Shown: positions 1 through 4,480 of the stretch, in pieces
How positions within the stretch are numbered: the first letter of the stretch is position 1
How the letters are laid out: the number at the start of each line of letters is the position of its first letter
Source: Spirochaetaceae bacterium
Lineage (GTDB): Bacteria; Spirochaetota; Spirochaetia; Treponematales; Breznakiellaceae
DNA length: 5,723 nucleotides
Direction: 5' to 3'
Assembly (NCBI GenBank): GCA_031265635.1
Contig: JAISCK010000126.1
Coordinates: forward strand, 1-5,723
Made by a program: the position numbers and the translations under genes
Notes under the pieces: model-generated
The model's input: the letters and a program-made list of their open reading frames with translations, nothing else
Told to the model about the DNA's origin: nothing
The model's database searches: none

Positions 1-902
1 GAAAGAAGGCTCCGGTCATTCCTGAGTTCCGCGTAGAGGCGCCAGAGGAACCATGCCGCGCCGGCGCGCTGCAGGGTGTCGTTGACCGTAAGGTTTGCCG
101 AGGCCGGCCATTCGCTTGCCCTTGTGTCCTGGGCCGGGGGAATGAAAAGCATATTCCTCAGTTCCCTGAAAAGTTCTTCCTCGCTCCGGGTTTTTCCCGC
201 GGTGATAAAATTCAGGATTTCCGTTTCCTGCCCGGCGAGGTATAGCGCGTCACGCCAGCTTAATGCGGGTTTTGCCAGTATGGCTCCGGCGGCGCTTGAC
301 AGCCCCGAACCGATGTTTCTGAATTCCCAGGCCCGTTCCCGGTCTCCCCGGTAGACGGCTTCGTACACTTCCTGGTTAAGCCGGGCAAAGGCGGTGTCAA
401 AGGCGGCCACCGCTTCGGGAAACTGCCTGAGTTCAAGGAGGCTCCGCCCCAGTTCTATGCCGAGTTCGCCTGAGCCGGCTTCAAGCCTGAGGGCGTCGTT
501 TATCATGGCAAGGCGTTTTTCCGCGTCGCGTTCCAGCCGTATCGAAAGTACCAGGGCCTGTATGTTTCCGGGGGCAAGGGAACGGGAGATCCCCGCCTGG
601 CGTTCCGCCTCAAGGGGCCTTCCCTCAAGGAGGTAGAGCCTTCCCGACCATGCCGCGACGAGGGCCCTGTAGAGATTGTCGCCGACAGCCCGCCCTTCAA
701 ATTCCTGTACCTTTGCCCGGGCTGCCCTGATCTCGCTCTGCCCGGCTTCCCTGTCCAGGGCCACTATGGCGTTTTCCAGTTCCGCCAGGTCGGACGCGCC
801 CTCGGCTGTGGAAAGAAGGAGATCCTTCTGTAACGACTGGCAGGAAACCAGAGCCAACAGGGCCGCCGCGAGGCAGGCAGGATACAGGCTTGACTTGTTC
901 AT
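1..902 (-). CDS. TPR-like lipoprotein, 3' end outside the window
   Basis: I do not recognise a named family. The frame is open from an ATG at 902 to the left edge, giving 300 visible residues with no stop. The N-terminus (MNKSSLYPACLAAALLALVSC) is a lipoprotein signal peptide: a short polar start, a hydrophobic core, and a lipobox Leu-Val-Ser-Cys ending at Cys21. The mature protein is therefore predicted to be lipid-anchored on the periplasmic or outer face of the envelope. The rest is Ala/Leu/Glu/Arg-rich and looks all-helical. Two stretches resemble tetratricopeptide repeats, at about residues 84-113 (GRLYLLEGRPLEAE) and 146-178 (LGRSLLELRQFPEAVAAFDT), which suggests a protein-protein interaction scaffold. 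The ATG at 902 is preferred over the in-frame ATG at 920 because AGAGG lies six bases upstream of it and the signal peptide then has normal proportions. It follows the 932-3586 gene by 29 bases, so co-transcription is likely. The partner is unknown. Confidence 0.85.
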   Translation of the reverse strand, partial: MNKSSLYPACLAAALLALVSCQSLQKDLLLSTAEGASDLAELENAIVALDREAGQSEIRAARAKVQEFEGRAVGDNLYRALVAAWSGRLYLLEGRPLEAERQAGISRSLAPGNIQALVLSIRLERDAEKRLAMINDALRLEAGSGELGIELGRSLLELRQFPEAVAAFDTAFARLNQEVYEAVYRGDRERAWEFRNIGSGLSSAAGAILAKPALSWRDALYLAGQETEILNFITAGKTRSEEELFRELRNMLFIPPAQDTRASEWPASANLTVNDTLQRAGAAWFLWRLYAELRNDRSLL

Positions 903-908
903 TCTGAA

Positions 909-913
909 CCTCT
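909..913 (-). promoter_or_regulatory. Ribosome binding site of the lipoprotein gene
   Basis: The minus strand reads AGAGG, then six bases, then the ATG at 902. This site decides between two in-frame ATGs, at 920 and 902, in favour of 902. It sits inside the 29-base gap after the stop of the upstream gene, as expected within an operon. Confidence 0.6.
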
Positions 914-931
914 GATTCATTCGGTATAGCG

Positions 932-3586
932 CTATCTGAACTGCCAGCGGTAGAGCTTGTTATCCATACCTATACCGGCACATTCCATTCTGCCGTCCCC
1001 GTCCAGGTCCCCGAAGAAGGGCCTGCCCCAGACCGGCAGGGGGAAACCGTCAAGGGAAATAAAATTCCGCGAGTACCCGTAAAGGGCGTTTCCGTTTCCG
1101 GTAAGAAAGATTTCCGGGCTTTTGTCCCGGTCTATGTCCGCGACGGTGATGGAACCTTCCTCAGCCCGCAGCCCCGGTATGTTCTGGAAGAGCGCGGCGC
1201 CGTCCATGTTGATCTGGTAGAGGGTTCCTCCTGATGAAAGGGCCCAGAGGGCCTGGCCGTCAAAAACAGGCTGGAGGTAGAATACCCCGTCCAGTTCCGC
1301 GGGAAAGCCTTCAAGGGCGGCGCCGGCCTCGTTAAACACATAGAGGCTGCCGGCCTGGGTAATGAACGCCACACAGACCTGGTTGTTCCACGCGAAGACC
1401 AGGGGGGAACCAAAGGCGATGCCGGAAACCGACACCGGCCAGGCGGGATAGGCGCCTTCCCTGTTAAAAAGCCACAGATCGCCGAAAAAGCTTTTTGGAT
1501 AGGCGGCGATATAATCGTTCCGCACCTGGTGCAGGAACGAAGGCGGCGAGAGCAGCACTTCGTCAAAGTTTACCGGAATAACGCTTCTGACCCCTTCCCG
1601 GTTTATCGTATAGAGCGCCCTGTCGTCTCCTGAAAGATACAGTTCCCTGCCGAAAGCCGCCGGGGGAGAAGAGAGCCGTATGCCGGTAATGACGGGGAAG
1701 GGCGCGATGACTTCCATATCGGCGCTGACAAGGCTTACGTCGCCCTGGGAATCGACCACCCACGCGGCGGGGTCGGACGGGCTCTGGGGATTAAAGTCCG
1801 GCGCGGGAACCACGTATACGGTCCCCCGGCCTTCAAGAGAATATACGCGGTTGTCCTTGGGATTCACCGAGAGGGCCGAATTCCCCCTGGTAAGGAGGAG
1901 CCGCGACTCGCCCCGCCTGCCTATGGTTATGCCGTACACTTCTTTGCCGGCGCGCCCCTCCAGGTCAAGGGGATAGCCGGGAAGAAGTTCCAGGCCCCCG
2001 CCCGGAGCGGAAATTACCGAAACGCTTATCCGTACAGCGCTGTCCCTGAGACTCAGGCGCACCAGCCCCTGGCGGTAAAAACGGAGCAGGGAAGCTATGG
2101 CGCTGTTCCCCCTGAGGAAGAAGGGGACGGAACGGTCAATAGAATAAAAAAGGCTGAACGAATTGAGGTCCGAACTCGACTGGCTGAGATTCTGCCAGGC
2201 CGCGGTTTTTGTGAGGGACGCGTTTTTCCGTATTGAGTTCGCCGCGGCGAGCAGGGTGTCGGCTGATTCGCAGACAAGAAGATAGCCGTTCTGGGGGGTA
2301 AAGAACGGCATGGGGACCGTTACCTTAAGATGCCGCAGCAGCGCGTCAAGAAAGCCCGGCAGCCTGATCTGGGGTATGCGGGTCCCGTCAAGAACCACCG
2401 ACGTGTTTTCGTTTATCACCAGCGACGAAAACACCTTGTCAAAAACTTCCCGCCGCTTCTCCTCGTCCCGTATCTGGACGGCAAACACCGGATGGGGCCT
2501 TCCCTCAAGGCCGAAAACAGCGAATTCCGAGCCGCTCCATGAATAGAGCAGTTCGTCAAGATTCATGCGGAAGAAAAGCCGCGAGGAACTTTCCGCCGAC
2601 CCAAGGGTCCGCGTTATCTCGCCGCCTGAAATCTGGGCGGCCAGGGCGATGAGTTCTTCCAGGGTCGCCGCCGAAAGTACGGTGCTGTACTGGGTGGTAT
2701 CGGGGAGGAATCTGGTTATGGAAGAAAGCGGCGAATCTTTGGATATGAGGTCCTTTATGGCGCCGGGAGCGGAATCAATACCGCTTAAAAGATCAATGTC
2801 GAGCTTGCGGGGATGAAAGGTAAGGGCCGCTTCCACAAAGTTCCCGAGGCTGAGTAGTTTCAGGGTGTCCGCCACGGAAGCGTCGGTCGCCGCGAGGGAG
2901 GAAACAAGCAGCTCCGTGGAGATGAGCAGGGCCGCGTCGTACTCCTTGGAACTGAATTCCTTGACCCTGGACCCCCTGAGATCGCCGTCCCTGGAAGTCC
3001 CGTTGAGGACCGATTCAAAAAGAGCCTGGTCATTTGAAAGCACCAGGAGATTATGGAACGGGGCTATGTACCAGACCGTTTTTTCCATACGGTATTCAAA
3101 ACGCGAGAGCTTTCCCGCCTGGACATAGTAGAGGTTAGCGACGGTAACGCGGCCGGCCAGGACAGGCAGAAAACGGAGCAAGGGGGACAGTACGCCCGAA
3201 TCCCAGGCGGCGAGGACGCGGCCGTCATCGAGCAGCGCGCCGTCAAGGGTCCCGCCGGCAAAACGCATAAGCGGCGAAGTAAGCAGGCCGCTTTCTTCAA
3301 TCTGGGCGAGAACAGGAAGCGCCGGGGCAAGGATGGGATTTCCCAGCATATCCGCCAGAGGCTCATGGGCAAGCGCCTTGCCGGCCAGCCGCGCCGGATT
3401 GGGAACATGGACATAGGCGGTAAACGAATCCGGAATAACCGAATCGGCGCTGATTCTTCCGATAAACGAAAGCCCCGTCAACACAAGGGGCAGGCCCACA
3501 AAAAGCAGCAGCAGCATAACCACTACTTTTTTTACGCGCCCCTTCTTTTTGGGCTTTTTTACCGGGGCTTCCTGAACTTCCGCCAT
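932..3586 (-). CDS. Membrane-anchored protein with C-terminal FG-GAP-like beta-propeller
   Basis: This is an 884-residue protein with no gene name I can defend. Residues 1-20 are Lys-rich (KKPKKKGRVKK) and are followed by one hydrophobic segment at about 21-43 (VVVMLLLLFVGLPLVLTGLS). That predicts a short cytoplasmic tail, one membrane anchor and a large extracytoplasmic part. The middle region, about 50-520, has two similar elements (HNLLVLSNDQALFESVLNG and NGYLLVCESADTLLAAANSI), so it may be internally duplicated. It faintly resembles DUF3352-type bacterial proteins, which is a weak guess. From about 525 to the end the sequence is beta-rich, with a recurring aromatic-Pro blade motif (GYPLDL, PFPVIT, AYPAWPV, GFPAEL, GFPLPV). 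Two Asp-rich loops, DIDRDKSPEI near 817 and DLDGDGRMEC near 860, match calcium-binding FG-GAP/integrin-type loops. A propeller role in binding or in envelope assembly is inferred. A TTG at 3622 would add 12 residues, but it has no ribosome binding site and overlaps a possible -35 box, so the ATG at 3586 was chosen. The stop is TAG at 934-932. Confidence 0.88.
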   Translation of the reverse strand: MAEVQEAPVKKPKKKGRVKKVVVMLLLLFVGLPLVLTGLSFIGRISADSVIPDSFTAYVHVPNPARLAGKALAHEPLADMLGNPILAPALPVLAQIEESGLLTSPLMRFAGGTLDGALLDDGRVLAAWDSGVLSPLLRFLPVLAGRVTVANLYYVQAGKLSRFEYRMEKTVWYIAPFHNLLVLSNDQALFESVLNGTSRDGDLRGSRVKEFSSKEYDAALLISTELLVSSLAATDASVADTLKLLSLGNFVEAALTFHPRKLDIDLLSGIDSAPGAIKDLISKDSPLSSITRFLPDTTQYSTVLSAATLEELIALAAQISGGEITRTLGSAESSSRLFFRMNLDELLYSWSGSEFAVFGLEGRPHPVFAVQIRDEEKRREVFDKVFSSLVINENTSVVLDGTRIPQIRLPGFLDALLRHLKVTVPMPFFTPQNGYLLVCESADTLLAAANSIRKNASLTKTAAWQNLSQSSSDLNSFSLFYSIDRSVPFFLRGNSAIASLLRFYRQGLVRLSLRDSAVRISVSVISAPGGGLELLPGYPLDLEGRAGKEVYGITIGRRGESRLLLTRGNSALSVNPKDNRVYSLEGRGTVYVVPAPDFNPQSPSDPAAWVVDSQGDVSLVSADMEVIAPFPVITGIRLSSPPAAFGRELYLSGDDRALYTINREGVRSVIPVNFDEVLLSPPSFLHQVRNDYIAAYPKSFFGDLWLFNREGAYPAWPVSVSGIAFGSPLVFAWNNQVCVAFITQAGSLYVFNEAGAALEGFPAELDGVFYLQPVFDGQALWALSSGGTLYQINMDGAALFQNIPGLRAEEGSITVADIDRDKSPEIFLTGNGNALYGYSRNFISLDGFPLPVWGRPFFGDLDGDGRMECAGIGMDNKLYRWQFR

Positions 3587-3593
3587 GACGCTT

Positions 3594-3622
3594 ACTGTAC
3601 CCCCATTCCCCGAAAAGGTCAA
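3594..3622 (-). promoter_or_regulatory. Possible sigma-70 promoter next to the 884-residue protein gene
   Basis: The minus strand reads TTGACC (3622-3617), a 17-base spacer, then TACAGT (3599-3594). The -35 matches TTGACA at five of six positions; the -10 matches TATAAT at four of six. Only seven bases separate the -10 from the ATG at 3586, so transcription would start at or next to the start codon. This agrees with the lack of a well-placed Shine-Dalgarno; the nearest purine run, GGGGG at 3604-3600, is 13 bases away. It is a visual match only, and a short AT-poor match could arise by chance. Confidence 0.3.
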
Positions 3623-3651
3623 TTAAGCGGGAAGAAGCAGAATTTACCGCC

Positions 3652-3673
3652 AAGTCGAAAAAGTCGAAAAAGT
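3652..3673. repeat. Short 9-bp tandem repeat (AAGTCGAAA)
   Basis: Two exact copies of AAGTCGAAA (3652-3660 and 3661-3669) are followed by a partial third copy (AAGT). They lie about 65 to 90 bases upstream of the ATG at 3586, in the 5' region of the minus-strand operon. The repeat could be a binding site for a regulator, or slippage in an A-rich tract. Confidence 0.45.
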
Positions 3674-3721
3674 AAGAAAAGGAGGGGGGCCTGTTTCCCC
3701 ACTGCCGCCCGCATACAGCCG

Positions 3722-3737
3722 GCGCCATGGATGGCGC
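3722..3737. repeat. 16-bp palindrome, operator-like
   Basis: GCGCCAT-GG-ATGGCGC has two perfect 7-base arms around a two-base centre. Its size and symmetry suit a dimeric DNA-binding protein better than an RNA hairpin, because a two-base loop is too tight without opening a pair. It is about 100 bases upstream of the possible -35 box at 3622-3617. No regulator gene is in the window, so a control role is only inferred. Confidence 0.45.
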
Positions 3738-3753
3738 TGTAATCAAGGCTTTA

Positions 3754-3784
3754 GTTGGAGTTTTTGCGTTGCAAAAACTCCAAC
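3754..3784. repeat. Perfect 14-bp inverted repeat with 3-base loop
   Basis: GTTGGAGTTTTTGC, loop GTT, then GCAAAAACTCCAAC: all 14 pairs match. It could form a hairpin in RNA from either strand. Neither side is followed by a T-run, so it is not a standard intrinsic terminator, although the right-hand gene has no other obvious one. The 3' arm with its loop (GTTGCAAAAACTC) resembles the class B array core GTTGGCAAAAAC with one base missing, which may point to a common origin. Confidence 0.8.
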
Positions 3785-3816
3785 ACCTTACTCCGCCACG
3801 GAGGGCGGATTAAGGT
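3785..3816. repeat. 13-bp inverted repeat with one mismatch
   Basis: ACCTTACTCCGCC is followed by a six-base loop and then GGCGGATTAAGGT. Twelve of 13 positions pair; the C at 3791 faces the T at 3810. It abuts the hairpin at 3754-3784 with no gap, so the two would form neighbouring stems in RNA. Confidence 0.7.
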
Positions 3817-3827
3817 GGCCCCCCTTC

Positions 3828-3856
3828 GCGGGAGCCTTGCTTTGCAAGTCTCCCGC
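3828..3856. repeat. Hairpin with 7-bp and 5-bp stacked arms
   Basis: GCGGGAG, one unpaired C, CTTGC, loop TTT, GCAAG, one unpaired T, then CTCCCGC. The outer 7 and inner 5 pairs are perfect around one internal C/T mismatch. It is the third stem in a row after 3754-3784 and 3785-3816. GGCCCC at 3817-3822 and GGGGCC at 3869-3874 could enclose it in a larger stem. Confidence 0.7.
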
Positions 3857-3860
3857 TACC

Positions 3861-3872
3861 CCCCACGTGGGG
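3861..3872. repeat. 12-bp perfect palindrome CCCCACGTGGGG
   Basis: This is a self-complementary 12-mer with no loop, so as DNA it is a possible dimer binding site. It lies between the third hairpin and the start of the 21-bp array. Its GGGG half could instead pair with the C-run at 3819-3824. Confidence 0.5.
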
Positions 3873-3907
3873 CCGGACTGCCAGTCTATACCCATATTTA
3901 TACTTGT

Positions 3908-4075
3908 TTTGCCGGCATTCCGGCCCGCGTTGCCGGCAACCTGACCCGCATTGCCGGCAATCTGCCTTGCGTTGCCGGCAACCTGCCGCGCGTTCCGGGG
4001 AACCTGACACGCGTTCTGGGGAACCTGACACGCGTTCTGGGGAACCTGACGCGCGTTCCCAGGAACCTGCCGCGC
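3908..4075. repeat. 21-bp tandem array, class A: eight palindromic units
   Basis: Eight units of exactly 21 bases begin at 3908, 3929, 3950, 3971, 3992, 4013, 4034 and 4055. Each has a 12-base core followed by a 9-base tail of the form CTG(A/C)CNCGC with small variations. The first unit is the most diverged. The cores of the next seven are full or near palindromes: GTTGCCGGCAAC (twice), ATTGCCGGCAAT, GTTCCGGGGAAC, GTTCTGGGGAAC (twice) and GTTCCCAGGAAC. Changes at core positions 1 and 12, and at 4 and 9, occur in pairs that keep symmetry. There are no spacers of unique sequence, so this is not a CRISPR array. Five of six reading frames are open; the sixth has repeated TGA codons. A coding role is not supported by any start with a ribosome binding site. 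Confidence 0.9.
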
Positions 4076-4340
4076 GTTGGCAAAAACGTCTCGGCCGTTG
4101 GCACAAACAACTCGGCCGTTGGCACAAACGTCTCGGCCTTTGGCAAAAACGTCTCGGCCGTTGGCACAAACGTTTCGGCCGTTGGCACAAACAACTCGGC
4201 CGTTGGCACAAACGTCTCGGCCGTTGGCAAAAACAACTCGACCGTTGGCAAGAACGCCTCGGCCGTTGGCAAAAACGTCTCGGCCGTTGGCAAAAACAAC
4301 TCGGCCGTTGGCAAAAACAACGTGCCCGTTGGCAAAAATA
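4076..4340. repeat. 21-bp tandem array, class B: twelve full units and a partial
   Basis: Twelve 21-base units start at 4076 and repeat every 21 bases to 4327, followed by a partial unit from 4328. They keep exact register with class A, but the sequence changes abruptly at 4076. The core is GTTGGCAMAAAC (M is A or C) and the tail is usually GTCTCGGCC or AACTCGGCC. Only the outer GTT/AAC symmetry of class A remains. The 48 bases at 4091-4138 are identical to 4175-4222, which shows growth by duplication of four-unit blocks. All six frames are open across this part, giving peptides such as VGTNNSA on the plus strand or LPTAETF on the minus strand. This follows from a stop-free unit whose length is a multiple of three. 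Confidence 0.92.
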
Positions 4341-4382
4341 CGCCGTTTTGGGGCAAAAATTCCCCGCAAAAAACAGTACAGA

Positions 4383-4427
4383 TTTTGCCGGCATTCCGGC
4401 CCGCGCGTTCCGGGTAACCTGCCCTGC
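4383..4427. repeat. Isolated class A units, second copy of the array boundary
   Basis: Positions 4383-4405 are identical over 23 bases to 3907-3929, the first unit of the array and its edges (core TTTGCCGGCATTCCGGCC). Two bases later a second unit follows at 4407-4427 with core GTTCCGGGTAAC, close to the class A unit at 3992. The class B block is therefore bounded on both sides by class A sequence. A 43-base non-repeat gap (4341-4383) separates it from these units. Confidence 0.85.
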
Positions 4428-4480
4428 TGAATCATTCCGAGGTCTTGGCGAAGCGGGGCAGAACCATGTGTCGCTATAGT

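Larger units (their letters stand above)
3587..4480. other. Intergenic region with hairpin cluster and repeat array
   Basis: This 894-base stretch separates the 3' end of the right-hand gene from the ATG of the 884-residue protein, both on the minus strand. From high to low coordinates it holds a 53-base unique stretch after the right-hand stop, the isolated array units (4384-4427), a short non-repeat gap, the class B and class A arrays, a run of hairpins, and the possible promoter. I see no tRNA, no classical terminator with a T-run, and no reading frame with a credible start and ribosome binding site. Confidence 0.75.

Noticed and set aside
3053..3742. Plus-strand 229-residue frame
   Set aside because: It lies opposite the 884-residue gene and the basic N-terminal coding region. 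Its Lys/Gln/Arg-rich composition is that of an antisense shadow.
3899..3904. Plus-strand -10 box TATACT at the edge of the array
   Set aside because: No matching -35 lies 16-18 bases upstream, and no plus-strand gene follows.
3908..4340. CRISPR array
   Set aside because: Units are directly tandem with a 21-base period and no unique spacers, and no cas gene is present.
3898..4356. Minus-strand LPTAETF heptad protein
   Set aside because: GGGG precedes its TTG at a fair distance, but the frame shares its wobble positions with the plus frame, so codon bias cannot favour it, and no independent evidence supports translation.
4346..4371. Terminator for the right-hand gene (GGGG/CCCC stem with T and A runs)
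   Set aside because: The GC stem is only four pairs with an eight-base loop. On the minus strand it is followed by CAAAAC rather than a T-run.
3755..4417. Plus-strand 220-residue frame with VGTNNSA-type heptads
   Set aside because: It starts at a TTG inside a perfect hairpin arm, has no ribosome binding site, and is open only because the 21-bp unit lacks stops.
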